This document shows, one piece after another, positions 30,572 through 37,944 of a stretch of 64,000 nucleotides of DNA; within the stretch, counting starts at the first letter, position 1; each line of letters starts with the position of its first letter. The notes beneath the pieces were generated by a model. It saw nothing but the letters and a program-made list of their open reading frames with translations, was not told where the DNA came from and made no database searches. Source of the DNA: Massilia mucilaginosa (GTDB taxonomy: Bacteria; Pseudomonadota; Gammaproteobacteria; Burkholderiales; Burkholderiaceae_D); the NCBI RefSeq assembly GCF_011682145.1, contig NZ_WHJH01000009.1, forward strand, positions 62,001 to 126,000, in the 5' to 3' direction. The position numbers and the translations under genes were made by a program.

Positions 30572-31192
30572 TCAGCCCTGCGCGCCGGGCACGGCGAGTC
30601 CTTCCGCCAGCAGTGCCTGCCGCACCGCCGCGCGCGCCGCCACCCGCGCCATGTACGCCTTCAATGCCGGCACGGCGTCGAGCCCGATGCCGAAGTCGGT
30701 GGCCCAGCGGGTCACGGCGAACACATACGCATCCGCCACTGAAAACCGCGGCCCCAGGAGAAAGGCGCGGCCATCGGCCAGCAGGCTGTCGAGATAGCCC
30801 AGTTTTGCGATCACCGGACGCTGCGCATCGACGCGCCCGGCGCCCTCGGCCAGGTAAAACAGCGGCGTATACGCCTTGGCATAATCGGACGACACATAAT
30901 TCAATATCTCGTGCAGGCGGGCGCGCTCCAGGGTGCCGCCGGGCGGCGCCAGCGCGGGCGCGTGCCGCTCGGCCAGATACTGCAGCACCGCCACGCCCTC
31001 GGTCAGCACCACCCCATCGCCGATGTCGATGGCCGGCACGCCGCCCTTCGGGTTGATGGCATAGTAATCGGCGCCGTCGGCCAGCCGATGCCGGCGCAGG
31101 TCGACCTTGATCAATTGGTGAGGCACACCCGCCTCGCACAGCACGATATGCGGCGCCAGCGAGCAAGCGCCAGGGGAATAATACAGCTTCAT
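30572..31192 (-). CDS. Beta-class glutathione S-transferase
   Basis: A 206-residue GST. The N-terminal thioredoxin-like half starts MKLYYSPGACSLAPH with Cys10, the mixed-disulfide cysteine of beta-class GSTs. GGVPAIDIGDG and LTEGVAVLQYLAE bind glutathione. The C-terminal all-helical half carries FSVADAYVF. The start at 31192 is preferred to the frame opening at 31249. It is divergent from an HxlR-type regulator with a shared 151-base control region, suggesting induction by electrophiles or oxidants. Confidence 0.93.
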   Translation of the reverse strand: MKLYYSPGACSLAPHIVLCEAGVPHQLIKVDLRRHRLADGADYYAINPKGGVPAIDIGDGVVLTEGVAVLQYLAERHAPALAPPGGTLERARLHEILNYVSSDYAKAYTPLFYLAEGAGRVDAQRPVIAKLGYLDSLLADGRAFLLGPRFSVADAYVFAVTRWATDFGIGLDAVPALKAYMARVAARAAVRQALLAEGLAVPGAQG

Positions 31193-31240
31193 CAGGACGA
31201 TCCTTTCGGTGCAGAAGAAGATCCGTATAATAGCCGCCAT

Positions 31241-31303
31241 GGTTACCAAAGGATACCAAGTAACCCAAGGTAAGAAGAAGAATCCGGTTTCCGTTTGGTA
31301 ACT
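31241..31303. promoter_or_regulatory. Candidate HxlR operators between gst and hxlR
   Basis: GGTTACCAAAGGATACCAAGTAACC (31241-31265) is an imperfect dyad. Its first half GTTACCAAA is repeated exactly inverted as TTTGGTAAC (31294-31302). Two such sites between divergent genes fit control of both by the HxlR protein. Confidence 0.45.
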
Positions 31304-31343
31304 AAGTCACCGCACGGTAAGCCACTGATGGGGAGCGGTCGCG

Positions 31344-31739
31344 ATGGCCTTAAAGATGCGCAAGAGTAAAGTCGTCATGCCGATACCGCGCTGCGCGGTG
31401 GGCACCTGCATGTGGCTGCTGGGCGGCGCATGGACCCCGACCCTGCTGTGGAACCTGAGCGGCGGTGCGCGCCGTTTCGGCGAGCTGCGCGCCGACATTC
31501 CCGGCATTTCCGCCAAGGTCCTGTCGGGCCGGCTGAAAGACCTGGAAGAGAAAGGCGTTGTCATCCGCACCCTGATGGCCACCTCGCCGCCCTCGGCCGA
31601 ATACAGCCTGTCCGTGCTGGGGCGCGAACTGCTTCCGGCCATCAACGAAATCGCCCGCATCGGCGAACGGCTCAAGGTGGAGCAGGAGAGCGGCAAGATC
31701 AGCATCGACGCGAGCGCTGCCGGGAAGGGTCATGACTGA
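31344..31739 (+). CDS. HxlR-family transcriptional regulator
   Basis: A 131-residue winged helix-turn-helix protein. The core [44 protein letters not shown] matches HxlR/YodB. Cys17 and Cys22 lie where redox- or quinone-sensing members have their sensing cysteines, so a thiol switch is plausible. It is divergent from gst; DNA repeats between them are probable sites. The target is inferred from position only. Confidence 0.9.
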   Translation: MALKMRKSKVVMPIPRCAVGTCMWLLGGAWTPTLLWNLSGGARRFGELRADIPGISAKVLSGRLKDLEEKGVVIRTLMATSPPSAEYSLSVLGRELLPAINEIARIGERLKVEQESGKISIDASAAGKGHD

Positions 31740-31807
31740 GGGCGGCGGCGGGATTTTTTTGTGCATGCGTCCGTCGCATTCCCCGATTTCCCGCTATTAT
31801 TCCGCGT

Positions 31808-32503
31808 ATGAATGCCGATCCTCTAGAAATCCAGAAATTTAGCGAACTTGCCCACCGCTGGTGGGACCCGACGTCCGAGTTCAAGCCCTTGCACGAGATC
31901 AACCCGCTGCGCCTCGAATGGATCAACGCCCGCGCCGCGCTATCCGGCAAGAAAGTGATCGACATCGGCTGCGGTGGCGGCATCCTGACCGAATCGATGG
32001 CGCGCAAAGGCGCCGACGCCACCGGCATCGACCTGTCCGACAAAGCGCTCAAGGTCGCCGACCTGCACAGTCTCGAATCCGGGGTGCAGGTGCGTTACGA
32101 ACTGATCGCCGCCGAAGACATGGCCGCGCGCGAAGCGGGCCAATACGACGTCGTCACCTGCATGGAAATGCTCGAGCACGTGCCCGATCCGGGCGCCATC
32201 GTGAAAGCCGCCGCGACCCTGGTCAAGCCGGGCGGGCATGTGTTTTTCTCGACCATCAACCGCAATCCGAAGGCCTATCTATACGCCGTGGTCGGGGCCG
32301 AATACCTGCTGCGCATGCTGCCCAAGGGCACCCATGACTACGGCAAATTCATCACCCCGTCCGAACTGGCGCAATTCGTGCGCGCGGCCGGTCTCCAGGT
32401 AGACGGCCTCAAGGGCATGACCTACAATCCGCTGACCAAGATCTACTCCCTGAACCAGGACACCAGCGTCAACTACCTGCTTGCCTGCAGCCGCCCCCTG
32501 TAA
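31808..32503 (+). CDS. ubiG: Ubiquinone biosynthesis O-methyltransferase
   Basis: A 231-residue SAM-dependent methyltransferase for both O-methylations of ubiquinone. The start [15 protein letters not shown] is characteristic of UbiG. DIGCGGG is SAM motif I, and [10 protein letters not shown] and [12 protein letters not shown] follow. A separate start codon of gph lies 28 bases after its stop, the common ubiG-gph pair. Confidence 0.95.
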   Translation: MNADPLEIQKFSELAHRWWDPTSEFKPLHEINPLRLEWINARAALSGKKVIDIGCGGGILTESMARKGADATGIDLSDKALKVADLHSLESGVQVRYELIAAEDMAAREAGQYDVVTCMEMLEHVPDPGAIVKAAATLVKPGGHVFFSTINRNPKAYLYAVVGAEYLLRMLPKGTHDYGKFITPSELAQFVRAAGLQVDGLKGMTYNPLTKIYSLNQDTSVNYLLACSRPL

Positions 32504-32531
32504 AGCCCTCCTCGACCGCCGAGCCGCCGCC

Positions 32532-33239
32532 ATGACCTTCCCCCCTTCCCCAGCGGCGCCGCGCGCCGTCCTGTTCGACCTCGACGGCACCCTGGCCGAC
32601 ACCGCGCCCGACCTCGCGGCGGCGGTCAACCGCCTGCGCGCCGACCGCGGCCTCGAGCCGACTCCGTACGCCCTGCTGCGCCCGACCGCCTCGGCCGGCG
32701 CGCGCGGCATGATCGGCGCCGCCTTCGGCCTTGCGCCAGGCGATGCCGGCTACGAAGCCTTGCGGGTGAAATGGTTCGACTACTACCAGGCCGACATGGC
32801 ATCGCACAGCACCCTGTTCGGCGGCGTGCCCGAACTGCTCGCCGGCATCGGCGAGGCCGGCATGGCGTGGGGCATCGTCACCAACAAACCGGCGCGCTTC
32901 ACCGACCCCTTGATTCCCCTGATCGGGCTCGCGCACGCCGGCTGCATCGTTTCCGGCGACACCACAGCGCACGCCAAGCCGCACCCGTCGCCGCTGCTCG
33001 AAGGCGCGCGCCGGCTCGGCATGGCGCCGGAACAGTGCTGGTATGTGGGAGACGACTTGCGCGACATCGAAGCCGGGCGCGCGGCCGGCATGGTCACCGT
33101 CGCCTGTGCCTGGGGCTACTGCGGCGCGGTCGAGCAGACCCAATGGGGCGCCGACTACCTGCTCGACACGCCGCAGGATCTGCTGGAATTGCTGCGCACA
33201 ACGGTTGCTGCCACGACGCCGGCGGCACTGGTGGCGTAA
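32532..33239 (+). CDS. gph: Phosphoglycolate phosphatase (HAD family)
   Basis: A 235-residue HAD hydrolase. The nucleophile motif is LFDLDGTLADT (about residues 14-24), TNKP is motif II, KPHPSPL motif III and GDDLRDIEAGRAAG motif IV. It removes phosphoglycolate formed in DNA repair or oxygenation. The ATG at 32532 is preferred because it gives a short lead before the first strand. The ubiG-gph order supports the call. Confidence 0.92.
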   Translation: MTFPPSPAAPRAVLFDLDGTLADTAPDLAAAVNRLRADRGLEPTPYALLRPTASAGARGMIGAAFGLAPGDAGYEALRVKWFDYYQADMASHSTLFGGVPELLAGIGEAGMAWGIVTNKPARFTDPLIPLIGLAHAGCIVSGDTTAHAKPHPSPLLEGARRLGMAPEQCWYVGDDLRDIEAGRAAGMVTVACAWGYCGAVEQTQWGADYLLDTPQDLLELLRTTVAATTPAALVA

Positions 33240-33300
33240 AGCGCGGCGGCCGGCGGGCTGTTTCGTCCTGACGGGTGTCGCCGCACGCCGCCAAAACAAA

Positions 33301-33337
33301 ACGCCTGGCCCCGCTTTTTCAAGCAGCGGCCAGGCGT
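33301..33337. terminator. Terminator between gph and the TonB-domain gene
   Basis: ACGCCTGGCC and GGCCAGGCGT form the stem. A-rich sequence precedes it and a short T-rich stretch follows, between convergent genes. Confidence 0.75.
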
Positions 33338-33394
33338 TATTGATTCCACGAGAGACGATGCGCCCTTACTGGCGCATGGTCCGGCGCTGATCGA

Positions 33395-33742
33395 TCAGCT
33401 CAGGGTCCAGTTGTATTCCACTTTGGTCCAGGTGCTGTCAGGACGGCCGTCTTTGCTGCCCGGCTTGAATTTGCAGGCGCTGATGGCGCTCATTGCAGCC
33501 TTGTCCAGGCTCTTGAAACCGCTGGTCTTGTCCAGTTTCGCTTCCAGCACTTTGCCTTCGGCCGACACCAGGAAAGCCATGCTGACCACGCCCTGCTCTT
33601 CGTTCATCAACGATGCTTTAGGATAGTCGGCCTTGCAGCTTTTGGCGTCGAACACCGCTGGTACGTCAGCTGCGAATGCCACGTTGGCGCTGGCTGCTAC
33701 GATCAGTGCTGCGCAAAGGCGGAAGGTCGTCTTGGTCATCAT
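33395..33742 (-). CDS. Secreted stand-alone TonB C-terminal domain protein
   Basis: A 115-residue protein. The signal peptide is residues 1-24 (ANVAFA), followed directly by a TonB C-terminal-like domain (YPKASLMNEEQGVVSMAFLV, then SAISACKFKPG). There is no N-terminal membrane anchor or Pro-rich span, so it cannot act as an energy transducer by itself. Two Cys (about 36 and 90) could form a disulfide. Short periplasmic proteins of this type are frequent in Oxalobacteraceae; the role is unknown. Confidence 0.85.
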   Translation of the reverse strand: MMTKTTFRLCAALIVAASANVAFAADVPAVFDAKSCKADYPKASLMNEEQGVVSMAFLVSAEGKVLEAKLDKTSGFKSLDKAAMSAISACKFKPGSKDGRPDSTWTKVEYNWTLS

Positions 33743-33946
33743 GATGCTGTTCTCCTGGAGATGGGTTAGAGGGTTTGACTTGACTGCGAAGCCATCGTCA
33801 CAGCCAAGAGAATAGCTGCAAAAGTTCCATGTGGCAATTTATTTGATGCGTTTAAGCAATTTTGTTTTCTTTTGTGGTCATTTTTTGACAGGTTAGCCAC
33901 GAGTTTTGGCTTGACACGAGAGTGGCACAGTGATGTGGATTTGAGG

Positions 33947-33952
33947 TACAAT
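33947..33952 (+). promoter_or_regulatory. -10 box of ssrA
   Basis: TACAAT lies 11 bases before the mature tmRNA 5' end. No good -35 hexamer is present at the standard distance. The mature 5' end is normally made by RNase P, so the start may lie a few bases upstream. Confidence 0.45.
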
Positions 33953-33963
33953 GGCTGTTCTGT

Positions 33964-34323
33964 GGGGGCGACCTGGTTTCGACGTGGGTTGCAAAGCAGC
34001 GCAGGGCATACCGAGGGCGGGCTACCTCGTAAATACAACCTGAAAAACTTAACTGCAAACGATAACTCGTACGCACTCGCAGCTTAATTGCTGCTAGCTC
34101 TAGAACACCTCGTCCCTGGGGTGGGCCGTCAAAAGCTCTAGAGTCATTTACAGGGACTCGTCTTGAACTGGGTTACTTAGTTCCGGACTAAATAATAGGT
34201 AACTCGCTTGTACACAGCGTGCACGTCCGCGTTGTACCGGTTAAATTAAATGGCAGTGCTAAGTATGTAGAACTGTCTGTAGAGTGCTTGCGGACGCGGG
34301 TTCGATTCCCGCCGCCTCCACCA
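33964..34323 (+). ncRNA. ssrA: Transfer-messenger RNA (tmRNA)
   Basis: A 360-base tmRNA. The acceptor stem GGGGGCG at 33964-33970 pairs with CGCCTCC at 34313-34319, followed by A and the encoded CCA (34321-34323). The T-arm GCGGGTTCGATTCCCGC is at 34296-34312. The tag frame (34055-34087) encodes ANDNSYALAA and stop TAA. It rescues ribosomes stalled on broken mRNAs and marks the product for proteolysis. It is the one-piece type and ends at a strong terminator. Confidence 0.97.
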
Positions 34324-34332
34324 TAGCATCCT

Positions 34333-34361
34333 AAAAAACCGCCCACTGGGCGGTTTTTTTT
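34333..34361 (+). terminator. ssrA terminator
   Basis: AACCGCCC and GGGCGGTT form the stem with a three-base loop and a run of eight T. Confidence 0.92.
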
Positions 34362-34375
34362 CGCTTGCGCCAGCG

Positions 34376-34399
34376 GGCGGCGGGAATCGAAGCCGCGGG
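34376..34399 (-). repeat. Degenerate inverted copy of the tmRNA T-arm
   Basis: 24 bases match the reverse complement of the tmRNA 3' part (34293-34316) at 21 positions. It could be the trace of an old insertion at the ssrA 3' end. A spurious 'SNPRPQ'-type frame on the minus strand overlaps both copies. Confidence 0.6.
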
Positions 34400-34538
34400 A
34401 CGCGGGGCGTAGTGGGGAATTCGCCGGGCATGCCCGGCGCCCACGAAGCGACTTGCGCTTGCAAGCGCAAGGCTCTCCGATTCCCTGACTAGAGGGAAAT
34501 CGCTGCGCGATTTCTTGCCTTTCGCCTCTGCCCGTCCG

Positions 34539-34564
34539 AAAAATCGCCCGAAGGGCGATTTTTT
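34539..34564. terminator. Terminator-like hairpin downstream of the NTR-like gene
   Basis: AAAAATCGCCC and GGGCGATTTTTT form a symmetrical stem with a GAA loop. It serves the minus-strand gene ending at 34718 and is symmetrical enough to act in both directions. Confidence 0.8.
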
Positions 34565-34717
34565 CCTCAGTGAATCATGATCTCTAGAATCACTGAGCCA
34601 TCAGAAAACCAAACCGAGAACTCCGGCGATTCTGTCGCGGCGGGCGTGTGCTCGCCTCTCGGTCAGCAACCCAAGCGAAACACCTTCGGCGCCCATAGCC
34701 CCACCGCGACCAAGCCC

Positions 34718-35248
34718 TCACCCTCCCCGCAACTTCTCAAGTATCGTCAAATCATAAGCGGCCCGCTCAAGCGGCCTGCTCAGCGGCGAGTCCTCGATTT
34801 CAAACGCGGGCATCTGCATCGGCGAATTGGGAAGATGTGGAGGACTCGTGTGATAAATCAGCCACTGCTTCGGATAGTCCTGAGAGCGCGCCATCTTAAA
34901 GCCGGAGCCAACAACCATTACGGTTTCCGGCGCCACGCCGCGCCCGCATGAGGAGATCCCCGAGTCGATCACAAACGTATCCCCGGCCTTCAAGGTTCCC
35001 TTGAACACCCGGTCGACCCGAAACCTGGCGCGCTCGAATTTCATCTTGAAGTCCGGATAAGGCGGCTTGGCTTCATGCACCATTTTCACGTCGATCACGG
35101 TAGCCGCCACGACAAACTGCGCGCCATCAAAATTGGACTTCACCCGGCGCGGTGTCTCCGCCCAAAACTCAGCTGCCAGGGGCTGGCAAGCCATCGCGCC
35201 GGGCGCGGCAAACTGGGAGGCAATCAAACAAGCTAAAACGATTCGCAT
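34718..35248 (-). CDS. Secreted NTR/TIMP-like protein
   Basis: A 176-residue exported protein of no named family that I can be sure of. The signal peptide runs to about residue 20 and cleavage at AMA would leave Cys21 as the first residue. The next ~110 residues look like an OB/NTR-type barrel, with ATVIDVKMV, RARFRVDRVFKGTLKAGD and the GISSCGRGV segment carrying a second Cys. This is the general pattern of TIMP-like domains, in which the free N-terminal Cys matters. The AMAC context is not a good lipobox (Ala at -3). The next gene on that strand, the decayed kinase, ends about 320 bases upstream. Confidence 0.65.
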   Translation of the reverse strand: MRIVLACLIASQFAAPGAMACQPLAAEFWAETPRRVKSNFDGAQFVVAATVIDVKMVHEAKPPYPDFKMKFERARFRVDRVFKGTLKAGDTFVIDSGISSCGRGVAPETVMVVGSGFKMARSQDYPKQWLIYHTSPPHLPNSPMQMPAFEIEDSPLSRPLERAAYDLTILEKLRGG

Positions 35249-35568
35249 CGGCTGCGGCTCTATAAAGGAGATTCAAAATGGGCGAGAAAGCGATCAAGCC
35301 AGTAGATATTGCCAACAGCAATGCAATCAACTGTTTGCAGCACAACGCCATGTGGCATCGCCATCAACTTATCCTATTTTTACCAAAACGACAACAAGCG
35401 CAGTCCCGCGTCCGAATCGTAACGTCAATAATTATTCAATTTTTGCCCCCGGCATCTGTGCTGAGCGACGGTGCCTTGGATTCCCGCCTGCGCGGGAAGT
35501 CATTTCTGCCAATGACAGGAATGACGGAGCTTCAGCCAGCGGCCTTCACATCCAGACCGGCTCCAAGC
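35249..35568. other. Spacer with REP-like hairpins
   Basis: 320 bases without a gene, more AT-rich than the flanks. The hairpin TTCCCGCctgcGCGGGAA (35481-35498) is followed at once by GTCATTtctgccAATGAC (35499-35516). The first is a member of the TTCCCGC family also seen at 12573 and 46385. Confidence 0.7.
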
Positions 35569-37370
35569 TCAACCCCTGAGCAGTATCTTTGTCAGCGCAG
35601 CGATATCCACCGGCTTCACCAGATGATGATCGAAGCCCGATGACTTGGCCAGCAAACGATCCTGTTCCTTGCCATACCCGGTCAGCGCGATCAGCTTGGC
35701 GGTATGCCTGCCAGGGGTAGCGCGCAGGCGGCGCGCCAGTTCGTAGCCATCCATCCCCAGCAAACCGATATCGAGGATAAACACATCGACCGGCTCCCGC
35801 GCCGCCAGGCGCAGGCCAGCGTCCCCATCGCCGACCACGCGCACCTGATACCCCTGGGCGCCGATCAGCGCCGCCAGCGACTGCGCGCCGTCGGCGGTTA
35901 TCGTCGACAATCATCACCCTCGGCAAGCTTGCCCCATGCAAAGGCGCAGCCTCAACGGCGCCAGCCAGCGCGCCGTCCTGCGCCGACGAGACAGCGCCCG
36001 GATCACCCCCGCCCGCCACCTCCAACAACGGCAAGCGGACAACAAAACTCGAACCCCTGCCGAGCCCATCACTGATCGCCTGCACGCTGCCCTGATGCAG
36101 CTCGACGATGCGCTTGACCAGCGCCAGCCCGACGCCCAGGCCGCCCTGGATGCGGTCGGGTGTGCGCTCTGCCTGGATAAACAAGTCGAACACATGCGGC
36201 AGCAGGCCGGCGTCGATCCCGATGCCATTGTCGGTGACCGTGATGCACGCCGCCCCGTCCTGCATCTGCAGGGACAAGGCGATCTACCCGCCCGGCGCCG
36301 TGTACTTGGCGGCATTGTTAAGCAGATTGACGATCGCCTGCACCAGGCGCGTCTTGTCGCCCTGCGCGAACAGGTGCTCCGGCGGCAGCGCCACCGTCAA
36401 ATGATGCCTGCGCGCCTCGATGCCCGGGCGCGCCTGCTCGACCGCGCTGTGCAGCGCCGCATGCAGATCGATCACCACGCGCTCGATCTGCACCAGGCCG
36501 CTGGTCACGCGCGACACATCGAGCAGATCATCGACCAGATTGGTCAGATGGCCGACCTGGCGCAAGATGATCTCGCCCGATTTTTGCACGCGCTGCGGAT
36601 CGGACTTGCCCAGGATGAGCAGCTGGGCCGCGCTGCTGATCGGCGCGAGCGGGTTGCGCAGCTCATGCGCCAGCATGGCCAGGAATTCATCCTTGCGCTG
36701 GCCGGCCTGGCGCAACGGCGGCGCCCGGCGCGGCGGCGCCCGGCGCGCACCACTCGCGCACCCCGTCCAGGGTAGCGGCGGCATGGTCGACGGTAGCGTA
36801 GCCGACCCTGCCGGCGCCGAGCGCCTCGCCGAGGATGGCGGCCGCCGCGTCCGCGATATCGTCGACTGCCTTGAGATCGCGCAAGGCGTTGGCCAGCGCG
36901 GCCAGCACATCGCGCAGCGAGCCCTTGAGCGACACATCGGCGCCGCTCACTTCCTCGGCCGAGTGGATGATGTAAAGAAGCGTGCCATCGGCATGCAGGA
37001 CCGGCATGTTGACCGGCTTCCAGTAGCGGGGCAGAAAGACGCTGCCGCCGGCTTCGATTGCCACGTCATAGCGTTGAATCTCCATCCTGTCCACGCAAGC
37101 GCCGGCAAGCACCCGTTGCAGCGATGCGCGCAGTTTGGCGACCCCGTCCGCAAGCGGATCCTGTGGATCGCCGGGAAACGCATCGAAAACATGCAAACCA
37201 AGAATATCCGACGCGACCCGCCCGACGATGCGCACATACGCCGCATTGGCCGCGAGCACGATCAGCGCCGCCGGCATGATGAGATAGGGCGTTGGAAGCG
37301 CCTGGAAGAATGGCCCGAAATCGAGCGGCGCCTGCCCGGCGTTGTGCGGGAATATCACGGGTTCATCCAT
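35569..37370 (-). pseudogene. Decayed hybrid sensor histidine kinase
   Basis: Remnant of a PAS-GAF-HisKA-HATPase-REC protein. The part from 37370 encodes a PAS domain (about the first 140 residues) and the beginning of a GAF domain. The frame then changes near a 15-base tandem duplication (36717-36746), and most of the GAF domain appears missing. The HisKA box KDEFLAMLAHELRNPLAP follows in another frame. A TAG at 36284-36286 interrupts the HATPase after AAKYTAPGG; the same frame continues with TVTDNGIGID and GGLGVGLALV. A one-base insertion just after IVDDN (near 35900) throws the REC domain out of frame; REC residues continue to the stop at 35569. Three lesions in 1.8 kb argue against a single sequencing error. 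It is divergent from blaI. Confidence 0.85.
36717..36746. repeat. 15-base tandem duplication at the kinase frame change
   Basis: GGCGGCGCCCGGCGC occurs twice in tandem, exactly where the GAF part ends and the HisKA part changes frame. It is a likely slippage or recombination scar. Confidence 0.7.
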
Positions 37371-37500
37371 TCACAATCCACTTCCACATCGTGCGCTGAG
37401 GGTTTCTGTCCGGACGCCATTTTACCAATCATGCGCTGCCTGACGGGGACTGTTGGCAGTGCGCGATGCGCTCGCCCAACGCCGAGCCGCATCATCGCGC

Positions 37501-37546
37501 TTGACGTTTATGCGACGGATGTCACATAATGGTGGCATTCGTCGCA
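37501..37546 (+). promoter_or_regulatory. blaI promoter with overlapping dyad operator
   Basis: TTGACG (37501-37506) and CATAAT (37525-37530) are separated by 18 bases, a good sigma-70 pair. A dyad TGCGACGGATG (37511-37521) / CATTCGTCGCA (37536-37546), with one mismatch in 11, is centred on the -10 box. A dimeric repressor bound there would block RNA polymerase. The blaI ATG follows at 37561. Confidence 0.65.
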
Positions 37547-37560
37547 CCTTTAAAGATCCC

Positions 37561-37944
37561 ATGGCCATTCCCTCCATTTCCGAACTGATCGTCCTCAAAT
37601 CCCTGTGGCGGCAGCAGCCCCTGAGCGCGCGCGAAATCCACCAGCAGGTCGAAGCCGAACTTGGCTGGTCCTACTCCTCGACGCGCAAGACCCTCGAACG
37701 CATGCTGGAAAAGGGGTCGATCATCCAGTCCACCCTGCACGGCGTGCAAGTCTACGAAGCCGTGCTGGAAAAAGTCGGCACCCTCGCCTCCTTCGCGCAC
37801 GACTTCGGCAAACGGGTGATGGAGATGGACGCGCCTTTGCCGGTCACCATGTTCACCGGCAGCAAGCTCGTCGATGACGCCGAGCTCACCCGGCTCGAAC
37901 AACTGCTGCACGACTGGCCCGACGACAACGGTGACGACAAATGA
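37561..37944 (+). CDS. blaI: BlaI/MecI-family transcriptional repressor
   Basis: A 127-residue winged-helix repressor. The N-terminal domain (about 1-80) contains SELIVLKSLWRQQPLSAREI and the recognition segment WSYSSTRKTLERMLEKG, matching the conserved '...STVKTLLNRL-KKG' of BlaI/MecI. The C-terminal dimer part is PVTMFTGSKLVDDAELTRLE, where BlaI has its protease-sensitive site next to a Phe. The start at 37561 is chosen over the frame opening at 37453, which would run through the promoter. It overlaps the blaR-like gene by 4 bases (ATGA). It probably represses its own operon at the 37511-37546 dyad until the partner protease acts. Confidence 0.9.
   Translation: MAIPSISELIVLKSLWRQQPLSAREIHQQVEAELGWSYSSTRKTLERMLEKGSIIQSTLHGVQVYEAVLEKVGTLASFAHDFGKRVMEMDAPLPVTMFTGSKLVDDAELTRLEQLLHDWPDDNGDDK

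Larger units (their letters stand above)
34324..34717. other. Spacer between ssrA and the NTR-like gene
   Basis: 394 bases with no gene. It contains the ssrA terminator, the T-arm remnant, a hairpin GAAATCG-ctg-CGCGATTTC (34496-34514) and another terminator-like stem at 34539-34564. The 3' side of ssrA is a common insertion site, but no integrase lies here. Confidence 0.6.

Noticed and set aside
33922-33940. TGGCAC before ssrA as a sigma-54 promoter
   Set aside because: The required GC/TTGC element at -12 is missing at the right distance, and a -10-like TACAAT is better placed.
34246-34470. Minus-strand open frame antisense to ssrA ending in a 'RRRESNPRPQ' peptide
   Set aside because: It is the well-known spurious frame from antisense tRNA/tmRNA T-arm sequence; it covers the tmRNA 3' end and its remnant and has no independent coding evidence.
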